DNA of 49,893 nt from NCBI GenBank assembly GCA_029258725.1, contig JAPDKE010000035.1, forward strand, positions 1-49,893, given 5' to 3'. Position 1 is the stretch's first letter, and each line of letters begins with the position of its first letter. Below the pieces are notes generated by a model. That model saw only the letters and a list, made by a program, of their open reading frames with translations, did not search any database and was not told the origin of the DNA. Below are positions 1 to 7,884 of the stretch, piece after piece. Source of the stretch: a bacterium. GTDB lineage: Bacteria > Hydrothermota > UBA3072 > JAPDKE01. Made by a program: the position numbers and the translations under genes.

Positions 1-163
1 CCTCGTCAATGAACTTTTTGACCACCTTGTAGTTGACATCCGCCTCAAGCAATGCCCGGCGGACCTCCCGGAGCCCCTCCTGAATGTTTTTCTCCGTCAG
101 TTTCCCGCGCCCGGTGAACTATTTGAAAGCCTGATTGAGCTTTTCCGTCAGTTGGTCAACCAT
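1..163 (-). pseudogene. ffh: Ffh (SRP54) N-terminus, cut by window edge, with in-frame stop
   Basis: On the minus strand an ATG at 163-161 follows a GGAGG site. The translation is the start of the SRP54 N domain: MVDQLTEKLNQAFK, a stop, then [15 protein letters not shown], followed by a stretch ending in [20 protein letters not shown] at the window edge. In the family this continues unbroken, so the TAG at 121-119 (codon 15) replaces what is normally a lysine codon; AAG to TAG is one base. The frame stays open and well conserved on both sides of the stop. The protein would be the GTPase of the signal recognition particle, partner of FtsY, also encoded in this window. This stretch looks richer in GC than the genes after it. 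A sequencing or assembly error near a contig end is as likely as real inactivation, since ffh is normally essential. Confidence 0.8.
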
Positions 164-266
164 TTTTTCCTCCACAGCGATGTTCTTACAGTCTAACAAT
201 ATATTCCCGGACACGGAAATTTCCAGATTTTTCAACACAGTCAGCGCACATTTTCTCAAAAAACTC

Positions 267-294
267 TTGACAAAACGGGCGGCAGGTTTACTTT
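267..294 (+). promoter_or_regulatory. Sigma-70 promoter of tRNA-Met and tyrS
   Basis: TTGACA at 267-272, 16-bp spacer, TACTTT at 289-294. Transcription would start near 301, six bases before the tRNA. It is divergent from ffh. Confidence 0.65.
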
Positions 295-306
295 TGGAAA
301 ATGAGA

Positions 307-380
307 GGCGGCGTAGCTCAACTGGTTAGAGCAGCGGAATCATAATCCGCGTGTTGGGGGTTCGAGTCCCTCCGCCGCCA
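307..380 (+). tRNA. tRNA-Met (CAT), elongator type
   Basis: The cloverleaf folds fully: acceptor stem GGCGGCG (307-313) pairs with CGCCGCC (373-379), with A380 as discriminator base. The anticodon stem GCGGA/TCCGC encloses loop ATCATAA, giving anticodon CAT. The T arm carries GGTTCGAGTCC. The 3' CCA is not encoded, because TTT follows. Sequence around the D arm and loop resembles elongator Met rather than initiator or lysidine-modified Ile2 tRNA, but this cannot be settled by eye. The tRNA lies 19 bp upstream of tyrS and probably shares its transcript. Confidence 0.93.
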
Positions 381-399
381 TTTAAAATTTTTTAAGAAT

Positions 400-1605
400 A
401 TGGTTGAGCAGTTTGAACTGATAAAGAAAAGGACAGCAGAGATAGTTCCTGAGGAGGAGTTGAAGGAAAAATTAAAAAAAGGAAGACCCCTCAGGGTCAA
501 ACTCGGAATTGATGCATCGGGTCCCGACATTCACCTTGGATTTGCAGTTGTTCTCAGGAAATTAAGACAGTTCCAGGACCTCGGGCATACTGCAATTCTC
601 ATTGTTGGAGACTTCACGGCAAAAATCGGTGACCCATCAGGCCGTTCAAAAACACGACCCCAGCTTACAGATGAAGAAGTAAAGAAAAACATGGAGAGGT
701 ACAGGGAGCAGATATTCAAAATTCTGAGGGAAGACAGGGTTGAGTTTGTTTACAATTCTCACTGGCTTTCAAAACTCACTGCCGAAGATGTTGTAAAACT
801 CAGTGCAAAATACACGGTTGCCAGGATGCTTGAAAGGGATGATTTTAAAAAGAGATTTAAGGATGGGAATCCCATAGCAATACATGAATTCCTGTATCCT
901 CTTTTCCAGGCATACGATTCTGTCGTTGTGAGGTCAGATGTTGAACTTGGTGGAACTGACCAGAAGTTCAATCTCATGGTTGCAAGGGAGATTCAGAGAG
1001 AATTCGGGCAGGAACCAGAGGTTGCTGTTCTCATGCCCATTCTTGAAGGGCTTGATGGAAAGTTAAAGATGAGCAAATCCTACGGGAACTACATAGGAAT
1101 TACAGAGCCTCCAAAGGAGATGTTCGGGAAGGTTATGTCCATCCCGGATTCTCTTATACTGAGATATTATGAATTATGCCTGGACCTTCCGGATGAAGAA
1201 CTTGAGAGGATAAAAAGAAAGCTGGAAAATCCAGAAGTGAATCCAAGAGATTTAAAGTTTGAACTTGCAAAGAGAATTGTTGCCCTTTATCACTCAAAAG
1301 AAGATGCAGAGAGGGCAGCGGAGGAGTTTGAGAGGGTATTCAGACATAAAAAACTGCCGGAAGAGATGGAAGAGTATGTTCTTCACTGGAAGGACGAAAA
1401 AATATGGATTGTGAAACTCTTAACCTTAACAGGGCTTGCCTCAAGTGGAAGTGAGGCAAGAAGACTCATCAAAGGAGGGGCTGTGAGTGTGGATGGGGAG
1501 AGGATTATGGATATTAATATTGAGATCCCTGTGAGGGATATGGTACTCAGGGTAGGTAAAAGAAGATTTTTGAGAATAAGGAAAGGGGGAGATGCGGAAA
1601 AATGA
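400..1605 (+). CDS. tyrS: Tyrosyl-tRNA synthetase
   Basis: Charges tRNA-Tyr with tyrosine in the cytoplasm. The 401-residue protein has the class I signatures: the HIGH-type motif HLGF at residues 45-48, the YDSVVVRSDVELGGTDQKFN tyrosine/ATP site region near residues 170-190, and KMSKS near residues 223-227. An S4 RNA-binding domain follows at about 335-385 (LASSGSEARRLIKGGAVSVD). Length fits the bacterial TyrS2 (TyrZ) form. The ATG is 19 bp after tRNA-Met with no clear Shine-Dalgarno site. The 3' end overlaps the probable start of the next gene (1592), suggesting co-transcription. Confidence 0.97.
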   Translation: MVEQFELIKKRTAEIVPEEELKEKLKKGRPLRVKLGIDASGPDIHLGFAVVLRKLRQFQDLGHTAILIVGDFTAKIGDPSGRSKTRPQLTDEEVKKNMERYREQIFKILREDRVEFVYNSHWLSKLTAEDVVKLSAKYTVARMLERDDFKKRFKDGNPIAIHEFLYPLFQAYDSVVVRSDVELGGTDQKFNLMVAREIQREFGQEPEVAVLMPILEGLDGKLKMSKSYGNYIGITEPPKEMFGKVMSIPDSLILRYYELCLDLPDEELERIKRKLENPEVNPRDLKFELAKRIVALYHSKEDAERAAEEFERVFRHKKLPEEMEEYVLHWKDEKIWIVKLLTLTGLASSGSEARRLIKGGAVSVDGERIMDINIEIPVRDMVLRVGKRRFLRIRKGGDAEK

Positions 1606-2286
1606 ACGGCTTCTGAAGTTTCTCCGGTTTTTAAAGGAACTTCTTATCTCATTCCCTACCATTTTGCTTACATGTTTATAAGGAGCAAGGCTAATGGAAA
1701 TCCAGAAGTGGCATTCCTTCATGCCCACCAGATAATTTCCATTGAAAAGAAACTCCATATTTTCTGGGAACTTCAACTGCAGAATTGGATATTGAAAAAG
1801 GCGTGGCTTGTTCACCTCATGAACGGGATTTATACCTTCTGCTATCATCCCTTTATTCTTGCTGTGATGATGTGGATTTACATCCAGAGAGAAGAAGAGT
1901 TTCCTCTCGCAAGGAATGGCTTTTTTCTTGTTGGTGGTATAGCCCTGATATTTTTCTGGTTATATCCCACTGCTCCACCCCGTTTTATGGAAGAGTACGG
2001 CTTCACGGACACAATTTCTCTCTTCCTTGTCTATCATCATTCAGCAGGTTTCCGTTTTTACAATTCCTATGCTGCAATGCCAAGTCTTCACTTCGGATGG
2101 GCGCTCTTTGCAGGAATTATGCTTTTTATGTTTTCCAGGAAGCGTACTCTAAGAACTCTGGGAATTCTCATTCCCTTTCTTCAGTTTGTTGCTATAATAG
2201 CGACAGGCAACCATTTTTTCCTTGATGCCTTTGGAGGAATGGCAATCGTACTGTGTGGAGTGGGGTATGTTAAACTCAAAACTTGA
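1592..2286 (+). CDS. PAP2-superfamily phosphatase/phosphotransferase, apparent 1-base frameshift
   Basis: Integral membrane protein of the PAP2 (inositolphosphotransferase-like) superfamily. Phosphatase motifs are PSLHFGW and, later, TGNHFFLDAFGG, with several hydrophobic segments. An uninterrupted frame exists only from ATG 1672 (204 residues). An ATG at 1592, overlapping the end of tyrS, opens in another frame with MRKNERLLKFLRFLKELLIS and stops just after 1672. Adding one T near 1668 (CTTAC to CTTTAC) joins the two frames and creates the tyrosine expected in this family's first helix (ILLYMFIRSKANGNPE). Total length 695 is one short of a multiple of three, as expected for a lost base. It could be a sequencing error or a real mutation. 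The substrate is not predictable; a lipid phosphate is likely. Confidence 0.75.
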
Positions 2287-2310
2287 CTTCGGGTAAAAAG
2301 AAAATAAAAT
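2283..2310 (+). promoter_or_regulatory. Sigma-70 promoter of the LVIVD protein; -35 contains upstream stop codon
   Basis: TTGACT at 2283-2288, 16-bp spacer, TAAAAT at 2305-2310. The TGA inside the -35 (2284-2286) is the stop codon of the PAP2 gene. Confidence 0.6.
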
Positions 2311-2329
2311 AGAAAAAAGGAGGTGTGAG

Positions 2330-4135
2330 ATGCTATGGTTGCTCTTTATTCCCGGGTATAATCCTGATGTTTCATGGGATAGGGGTTATGGGTTTGAGTT
2401 TATGGAGGAAGGGGGATTTTCTGTAAAGGAGTCGTTGGTTCCTTTTTCCGGTTTTGATTCTCTCAATGTTTCTTTTGTTGGCAACTGGCCCTTTGGTCCT
2501 GCTTATGCCGTTACAGTGGACACGACAAGAAATCTTATTTTTCTTGGTTCAGGAGGAGGGGTATATGTTCTTGATGGAGATAATCCTGAAAGCCTTTGGT
2601 ATGTCGGTGAGATACACACAAGAGGTGATGTAGATGGTCTCTTTTACGATGGAAACACTCAGAGGCTTTACATTGCTGATGGTCCGGGAGGTCTTGAGAT
2701 ATGGGATGTATCCACTCCGTCTGTTCCTCAGAAAATTGGAAGATATTTTACTCCGGGCTATGCAAGGGGTGTTTTTGTTTCAGGCAACTATGCCTATGTG
2801 GCGGATGGTAATTCAGGCTTAAGGGTTATAGACATATCCAATCCTTCTTCTCCCTATGAGGTTGGTTCTTACGATACCCCGGGCTATGCATGGGATGTTT
2901 TTGTTTCTGACAACTATGCATATGTGGCGGATTGGGATGCAGGTTTAAGGGTAATAGACATTTCCGACCTTTCTTCTCCCTATGAGGTTGGTTCTTACGA
3001 TACCCCGGGCTGGGCAAAGGGTATTTTTGTTTCAGGCAACTATGCCTATGTGGCGGATGGATATTCAGGTTTAAGGGTAATAGACATTTCCGACCTTTCT
3101 TCTCCCTATGAGGTTGGTTCTTACGATACCCCGGGCCGGGCATTGGGTGTTTTTGTTTCAGGCAACTATGCCTATGTGGCGGATTATTGGGCAGGTTTAA
3201 GGGTAATAGACATATCCGACCCTCCCTCCCCCTATGAGGTTGGTTCTTACGATACCCCGGGCTATGCAAAGGGTGTTTTTGTTTCTGACAACTATGCATA
3301 TGTGGCGGATGGATATTCAGGTTTAAGGGTAATAGACATTTCCGACCTTTCTTCTCCCTATGAGGTTGGTTCTTACGATACCCCGGGCTGGGCAAAGGGT
3401 ATTTTTGTTTCAGGCAACTATGCCTATGTGGCGGATGGTGGTTCAGGTTTAAGGGTAATAGACATATCCAATCCTTCTTCTCCCTATGAGGTTGGTTCTT
3501 ACGATACCCCGGGCTATGCATGGGATGTTTTTGTTTCTGACAACTATGCCTATGTGGCAGATGAGAATGCAGGTTTAAGGGTGATAGACATTTCCGACCC
3601 TTTTTCTCCTTTTGAGGTTGGTTCTTACGATACCCCGGGCCAGGCATATGGTGTTTTTGTTTCAGGCAACTATGCATATGTGGCAGATGGGGATTCAGGT
3701 TTAAGGGTGATAGACATTTCCGACCCTTCCTCTCCCCAAGAGGTTGGTTATTATGATACCCCGGGCTGGGCATGGGGTGTTTTTGTTTCTGACAACTATG
3801 CATATGTGGCGGATGGGTGGACAGGACTTCAAATTTATCTCTTTACTCCCCAGGGTATTTCTTTGCCTGAGAAACCCGCCTTCTTTGACTTTTCCGTTGG
3901 TTCTGTGTTCTCCAGGGGTTCCATTGCAGTGCGGTTTTCTCTTCCCCATGCAACTCATGTAAATCTTGAAATCTACGATGTTCTTGGGCGTGTGGTGAAG
4001 AAAATACTGGATAGGGATATGAAACCTGGAATGTATAAAATGGACTGTGATTTTAATGGTGCTCCTGGTGTTTACTTTGTAAGGTTTACTGCTGGTTCCT
4101 ATGAATACACGGAGAAAGTGATGGTGGTGAGGTGA
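2330..4135 (+). CDS. LVIVD-repeat beta-propeller protein with secretion-type C-terminal domain
   Basis: Probably an exported or surface protein. The start follows GGAGG. The N-terminus (MLWLLFIPGYNPDVSW) is only weakly hydrophobic and not a convincing signal peptide. Residues about 142-500 are tandem 42-residue units of the LVIVD type, each with the core NYAYVAD, then GLRVIDISD, then EVGSYDT, which should fold as propeller blades. The last about 85 residues (FDFSVGSVFSRGSIAVRF..., LEIYDVLGRVVKKI, GVYFVRF, ending EKVMVVR) resemble the type IX secretion sorting / FlgD-like Ig domains common in FCB-group and WOR-3-type bacteria. The gene has its own promoter and is followed by a decayed IS110 element. 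Ligand and role are unknown. Confidence 0.85.
   Translation: MLWLLFIPGYNPDVSWDRGYGFEFMEEGGFSVKESLVPFSGFDSLNVSFVGNWPFGPAYAVTVDTTRNLIFLGSGGGVYVLDGDNPESLWYVGEIHTRGDVDGLFYDGNTQRLYIADGPGGLEIWDVSTPSVPQKIGRYFTPGYARGVFVSGNYAYVADGNSGLRVIDISNPSSPYEVGSYDTPGYAWDVFVSDNYAYVADWDAGLRVIDISDLSSPYEVGSYDTPGWAKGIFVSGNYAYVADGYSGLRVIDISDLSSPYEVGSYDTPGRALGVFVSGNYAYVADYWAGLRVIDISDPPSPYEVGSYDTPGYAKGVFVSDNYAYVADGYSGLRVIDISDLSSPYEVGSYDTPGWAKGIFVSGNYAYVADGGSGLRVIDISNPSSPYEVGSYDTPGYAWDVFVSDNYAYVADENAGLRVIDISDPFSPFEVGSYDTPGQAYGVFVSGNYAYVADGDSGLRVIDISDPSSPQEVGYYDTPGWAWGVFVSDNYAYVADGWTGLQIYLFTPQGISLPEKPAFFDFSVGSVFSRGSIAVRFSLPHATHVNLEIYDVLGRVVKKILDRDMKPGMYKMDCDFNGAPGVYFVRFTAGSYEYTEKVMVVR
2753..3840 (+). repeat. Tandem 126-bp coding repeats (eight full units and one partial)
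   Basis: Exact 126-bp period inside the LVIVD gene. Units start at 2753, 2879, 3005, 3131, 3257, 3383, 3509 and 3635, with a ninth partial unit from 3761. DNA identity between central units is very high (for example the shared GGTTCTTACGATACCCCGGG), indicating recent duplication or gene conversion. Units 2-3 and 5-6 are especially alike. A diverged ancestor-like unit precedes the block. Confidence 0.95.
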
Positions 4136-4190
4136 GGAGAGGAGAAAAATATGTTTTGAAAAGGAAGATATTAAAAAGGAGTCAGCTATG

Positions 4191-4895
4191 TTAATTAAGG
4201 AGGTGAAGGTTGGAAGTAGCATTTTTCTGGAGCAGGGTATAGATGATGCGTGCGAGTTTACTGGCGGTTGCGATGATAGCCTGTTTTGGGGCGAGATGTT
4301 CTCGTTTTTTGAGGTAATAGGCTTTGAGGGTGGGGTTCTGGAGGATGCAGGACATACTCATGAGGTAGAGGGTTCTTTTCAGGTGGGGGTTTCTTCTTTT
4401 GGAGATTCTGGATTTCCCTTCTGTTTCACAGATGAAGTAGATGGCAAGTGTTTTGTTTATGTCGGGTATGGAGCGGAGAATCCGGAGTTTTTCTTTTACA
4501 GGGTCATTTATCCCTATGGATTTATCGGTAAGGGAGATAATTTCTTCTATGGTGATGCAGGGTTTGGCTCCGCGTGTTTTGAATATTCTTCTCCATATTT
4601 TTCCTGCGGATGGGAAGTGGGAGAGGAAGGTAAGGATTCTTTTACTTTTGAGGTTGACGTTCTGGATTTCGGGGAAGAGGCTGTGCAGTTCCTGTCTTAT
4701 CTGGTTCTGGAGCCTTGCGTTTTCTCTTGCGAGTTTTTCTCTTTCTCGTGCGATGGGTTTGAGTTTTGGGGTGGTGGTATCCGGGAGTTCTCTTCCGTTA
4801 AAGAGGACTGTTTCTTGCTTGACGATTTTCCCGCTATGGTTTACGATGGAGTATGTAAAGGAATCTTTGCTTATGTCGATGCCTATGTAGTGCAT
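4191..4895 (-). pseudogene. IS110-family transposase, internally deleted
   Basis: Starts at ATG 4895 after an AAGGAGG site. The N-terminus MHYIGIDISKDSFTYSIV matches the first strand of the DEDD RuvC-like domain, but the segment holding the other DEDD acidic residues is missing: homology jumps to the linker region (AREREKLARENARLQNQIRQ). The second domain is also shortened: LRSIPDINKTLAIYFICE runs straight into GKSRISKRRNPHLKRTLYLM, skipping the conserved region between. It is 234 residues against roughly 320-400 for the family, with the reading frame intact through both deletions. It must be catalytically dead. A longer frame running upstream to 5111 would translate the element's non-coding end and is not the true start. 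Confidence 0.8.
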
Positions 4896-5111
4896 GATGT
4901 CCTCCTTGGTTTTTTGGGGGTGAGTGGGAGATTTTCCTTCCCTCTCATCCTCCATCTTCACGCGGGCTTTTTGCCCAATCAACTTATGGGAGATAGGGAA
5001 GGAGGGGATATCACTCCTTTTCGGGTTCACAGACCCAAGGTGCATGGTATCCCCTCTCCCTGTTTTGTATGTGTCCCCCAGGTTTCTATCATGCCCTTTA
5101 AACATACCCAT
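4896..5111 (-). ncRNA. Possible IS110 bridge-RNA region
   Basis: In IS110-group elements the recombinase gene is preceded by a non-coding end that encodes a structured bridge RNA choosing donor and target DNA. This interval has that position and about that length, and is GC-richer with several short complementary stretches. I did not derive a specific fold, so the call rests on position and family knowledge only. Confidence 0.3.
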
Positions 5112-5131
5112 AATTCAACGTAGGAGGGAAG

Positions 5132-5812
5132 ATGAAGAAGTGTTTCTTTTTGGCCTTTGTTTTCTTCTGGGGATGTCCGGTGGAGGATATGATATTGCTG
5201 GATAACTCCACCTGGATATCCAGGGAGGCAATTGAGGAAATTGCCGCAAGCTGTGATATTCCTCCTGGAACCTACATGATTACATACACTTCTGATGTTT
5301 TTTATGCCTCTGAGATTCCGGTAAAAAAGGTGATAATTCTGACCTCTGATGGACCCATGGTAATAGGTGAAGGAGACACACTTACCATGGAAATGGAAGG
5401 AAGACTCCTTGCCTTCTTTCTGGACATATATCCCAATGATAACTACGGAGAGGGTGTATTGCGGATGGAGGGCGATGGAAGTGTGTATTTCCTCACAGTT
5501 TCAGGCGTGTACAATGTGCTGAATGTTGGAGATTATGTTGAATACTTCTCGGCGGTAAGGATTTCTCCCGGAGACTATGTTTTGTCTTTTTCCTCAGACC
5601 TGGAGAGCGGGGGAAGGGAGATAAAAAGGGTTCTTCTTTACAACACCACAGACAATGACCCTTATGGATGGTTCTGGGTGCTCAACGAGGGGGAAGAGAA
5701 GGAGATTACGGTAACAGGTGAGGGTCTGGATGCAGAGTATCTTTATGGAACGGTCATTGCAACAGAGGAACCTTCGGGAAGGGGAGAGGTAAGGATAGAG
5801 AGACTGCCATGA
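5132..5812 (+). CDS. Putative lipoprotein of unknown function
   Basis: 226 residues starting MKKCFFLAFVFFWGCPVED: a short hydrophobic signal ending in a lipobox (FFWGC), so a signal peptidase II lipoprotein with the mature end at Cys15. The rest is beta-rich and acidic, with two similar-looking halves around PPGTYMITYTSDVFYASEI and SPGDYVLSFSSDLESGGREI, each followed by IKRV/VKKV and an aspartate-rich strand; this suggests an internal duplication of a beta domain. No family recognised. A good Shine-Dalgarno site (GTAGGAGGGAAG) precedes the ATG. It overlaps the next gene by 4 bp, so the two are probably translated together. Confidence 0.75.
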   Translation: MKKCFFLAFVFFWGCPVEDMILLDNSTWISREAIEEIAASCDIPPGTYMITYTSDVFYASEIPVKKVIILTSDGPMVIGEGDTLTMEMEGRLLAFFLDIYPNDNYGEGVLRMEGDGSVYFLTVSGVYNVLNVGDYVEYFSAVRISPGDYVLSFSSDLESGGREIKRVLLYNTTDNDPYGWFWVLNEGEEKEITVTGEGLDAEYLYGTVIATEEPSGRGEVRIERLP

Positions 5813-6267
5813 TATTTCTTCTCTCCCTTGTCTGGGTTGAGATAAGGATTTTTTCGGAAGATACGATACTGGTTCATCTGCCTGGTGAAGCACTGAAAAA
5901 ATTTAAAATAACGCTTGATGAAGGTGATACCCTGAAAGGAGAGGAGATTTACCGGGAATTTGAAAAGGCAAGGATGGGGAGGGAGTTCCTCACCATTCAG
6001 GATAAGGATAAAAGGATGGTATTTGTGAAAAAGGACGAAAAAGATGTGGTGAAAAGAGGAACGCCTCCACGACATGTGAAGATAGAAATAACCGGCGAGG
6101 AAAATCTGGAAATAAAATGGCCTCTTGAGTTTATACCTTTTCTATCCTTTATTCCGGGATTTACCGAAGAAGAAAGCCTGAAAGAATCCATTAAAAAGAT
6201 AGAAGGAACTTTTGAACTTTTAAAAATTCTTTCTAAAGGAAAGAAGATAACAGTCAGACTTGAATAA
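5809..6267 (+). CDS. Hypothetical protein, probably exported
   Basis: 152 residues, start overlapping the lipoprotein stop (ATGA). A short hydrophobic N-terminus (MIFLLSLVWVEIRIFS) may be a signal or first strand. It is followed by charged beta/alpha sequence (KFKITLDEGDTLKGEEIYREF) and a C-terminal part with a hydrophobic patch (PLEFIPFLSFIPGF). No recognised domain. Coupling to the lipoprotein suggests a shared envelope role. It ends 1 bp before the convergent PHP gene, leaving no room for a terminator. Confidence 0.6.
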   Translation: MIFLLSLVWVEIRIFSEDTILVHLPGEALKKFKITLDEGDTLKGEEIYREFEKARMGREFLTIQDKDKRMVFVKKDEKDVVKRGTPPRHVKIEITGEENLEIKWPLEFIPFLSFIPGFTEEESLKESIKKIEGTFELLKILSKGKKITVRLE

Positions 6268-6268
6268 A

Positions 6269-7018
6269 TCACGGAATCCAGAGGCTCAATCCCAGGGAGT
6301 TAATAAGCCTTAATCCCTCCTCTATTCCGTATCCGAGATGACACTCCCTGTGGGCATCAGAGCCCAGGGTTACATACCTTCCACCAAGTTCCTTATAAAG
6401 TTCAAGTATCTCTCCTGAAGGATATGGTTCACCCGGAGGCTGCCTCAAACCGGATGTATTCACCTCAAGCACCATTCCCTGTTTTATAACCTCCTCAAGC
6501 ACCTCAACCACAATATCCCTATTCTCCTCAAAAACTTCTACCGGGTCTTTTTCCATGTGTTTTTTATAATAATCAAAATGCCCCACAACATCAAAAAGAC
6601 CACTCTTCACAAGTTTTAAAAGAATCTCAAAATACTCCCTGAAAGACCCCCCCTCCCTTTCCTGTTTCCTCACCCACTCACTTATAAAGTAATCCCCCAC
6701 TGCATGGATGGAACCTATTGTGAAGTCAAAGTCTTTATCTTTGAGATAGTTACGTATGGTTTCCTCAAGCTGTGGTTCATATCCAATCTCTCCACCAAGC
6801 AGAAGTTTCATCCCTGTCTTTTTTCTCAAATCTTCCACAAGTTCTTTTACCTTCTCGTAATCAAAATCTCCATATGCAGGGTCTTTTGGATTGAATTCTA
6901 TGTGGTCTGTGAAGGCAATGGTCTTAAATCCCTTTTTCTCCATTATCTTTACAACCCTTTCGGGGTCATTTTCTGAATCATGGGAAAAGTTTTTTGTATG
7001 GAGGTGGAGGTCAATCAT
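6269..7018 (-). CDS. PHP-domain phosphatase (histidinol-phosphatase/HisJ-like)
   Basis: 249-residue metal-dependent phosphoesterase of the PHP family. The first metal motif is MIDLHLHT (HxH), followed by FTDHIEF, GGEIGYE, IGSIHAVGDYF, VVGHFDYY, VLEVNTS and GSDAHRECHLGYG; these histidines and acids form the trinuclear metal site. The best-known relatives convert histidinol phosphate to histidinol, but no other his gene is nearby, so the substrate is open. It overlaps ftsY by 4 bp and is the last gene of the minus-strand operon starting at 9711. Confidence 0.8.
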   Translation of the reverse strand: MIDLHLHTKNFSHDSENDPERVVKIMEKKGFKTIAFTDHIEFNPKDPAYGDFDYEKVKELVEDLRKKTGMKLLLGGEIGYEPQLEETIRNYLKDKDFDFTIGSIHAVGDYFISEWVRKQEREGGSFREYFEILLKLVKSGLFDVVGHFDYYKKHMEKDPVEVFEENRDIVVEVLEEVIKQGMVLEVNTSGLRQPPGEPYPSGEILELYKELGGRYVTLGSDAHRECHLGYGIEEGLRLINSLGLSLWIP

Positions 7019-7884
7019 CCCAGAAGTGCTTTAACGAATTCCTCCGGGTTGAAGGGGATTAAATCGTCTTCTCCCTCACCAACCCCTATGTACCTTACCG
7101 GGACTCCAATTTCCTTCACCACATGCACGACAATTCCACCCTTTGCAGTCCCATCAAGTTTTGTAAGAACAATCCCTGAAAGACCGAGTGCCTCGTGAAA
7201 ACTCTTTGCCTGATTGAGTGCATTCTGTCCGGTTGTTCCATCAACCACAAGGACTATCTCATGGGGAGCATCGGGATTTTTCTTTGAGAGGACCCTCTTT
7301 ATCTTCTTCATCTCCTCCATCAGTGGATGCTTGGTGTGAAGCCTTCCAGCAGTATCTATCAGCAACTCATCCATTCCCCGATGGAGGGCAGCCTCATATG
7401 CGTCAAATGCCACTGCTCCCGGGTCTGCACCATACTGGGAAAGGACAATGTCCGCTCCGACACGCTCTGCCCATATTTTCAGCTGTTCCTGTGCTCCTGT
7501 CCGGTATGTGTCACATGCAGCAAAGAGGACCCTTTTTCCCTCTTTTCTCAGCATCTTTCCTATTTTCCCTATGGTTGTGGTCTTCCCGACCCCATTCACA
7601 CCCACAAACATCCATACCCTTGGCTTTCCCTCTTTTTCTTTAACCTCAACCCCCTCCAGGATGGAAATAAGAATTTCTTTTATCCTGTCCATGTATTTTT
7701 CAGGGGGAATTTTTCTCAATTCCTCAAGAATGTTTTCCGTGAGTTCAACCCCAAGGTCCCCCTCGTAAAGGACCTCCTCAATCTCCTCAAGGAGTTGAGG
7801 GTCCCTGCGTGTGATTATCCTTCTTAACCTATCTCCGAGCCTTTGTCTTGCCCTTGCGAGTCCCTGAAAGAGTTTCTTTATCAC
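7015..7884 (-). CDS. ftsY: Signal recognition particle receptor FtsY
   Basis: GTPase that docks SRP-bound ribosomes at the membrane. 289 residues: N domain about 1-75 (LFQGLARARQRLGDRL), then the G domain with the P-loop GVNGVGKTT at 95-103, DTYRTGAQEQL, DTAGRLHT, TKLDGTAKGG and the C-terminal YIGVGEGEDDLIPFN. It lacks the long acidic N-terminal extension of enterobacterial FtsY, as in many bacteria. The start is GTG at 7884 with AAAAGGTG context; it overlaps the 3' end of the glycosyltransferase gene by 56 bp. Partner of Ffh, whose 5' end is at the window start. Confidence 0.95.
   Translation of the reverse strand: MIKKLFQGLARARQRLGDRLRRIITRRDPQLLEEIEEVLYEGDLGVELTENILEELRKIPPEKYMDRIKEILISILEGVEVKEKEGKPRVWMFVGVNGVGKTTTIGKIGKMLRKEGKRVLFAACDTYRTGAQEQLKIWAERVGADIVLSQYGADPGAVAFDAYEAALHRGMDELLIDTAGRLHTKHPLMEEMKKIKRVLSKKNPDAPHEIVLVVDGTTGQNALNQAKSFHEALGLSGIVLTKLDGTAKGGIVVHVVKEIGVPVRYIGVGEGEDDLIPFNPEEFVKALLG

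Larger units (their letters stand above)
4191..5111 (-). mobile_element. Decayed IS110-family insertion sequence
   Basis: Remnant containing an internally deleted IS110 transposase (4191-4895) preceded, on its own strand, by about 215 bp of non-coding sequence that probably corresponds to the element's left-end RNA region. The ends could not be fixed: IS110 elements lack typical terminal inverted repeats and I saw no clear target duplication. It lies between the LVIVD gene and the lipoprotein gene at 5132. Confidence 0.7.

Noticed and set aside
2826-3803. A 325-codon minus-strand frame through the LVIVD repeats
   Set aside because: It is a periodic antisense shadow (HSCQKQKHP-type repeats) of the 126-bp units with no start context.
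5003-5111. Extended N-terminus for the transposase beginning at 5111
   Set aside because: The extension is the element's non-coding end; the ATG at 4895 has a strong ribosome site and begins the family N-terminus.
4188-5123. A 311-codon plus-strand open frame opposite the IS110 transposase
   Set aside because: Its product is low-complexity Gly/Phe-rich sequence mirroring the transposase codons; the minus strand carries the recognisable transposase.
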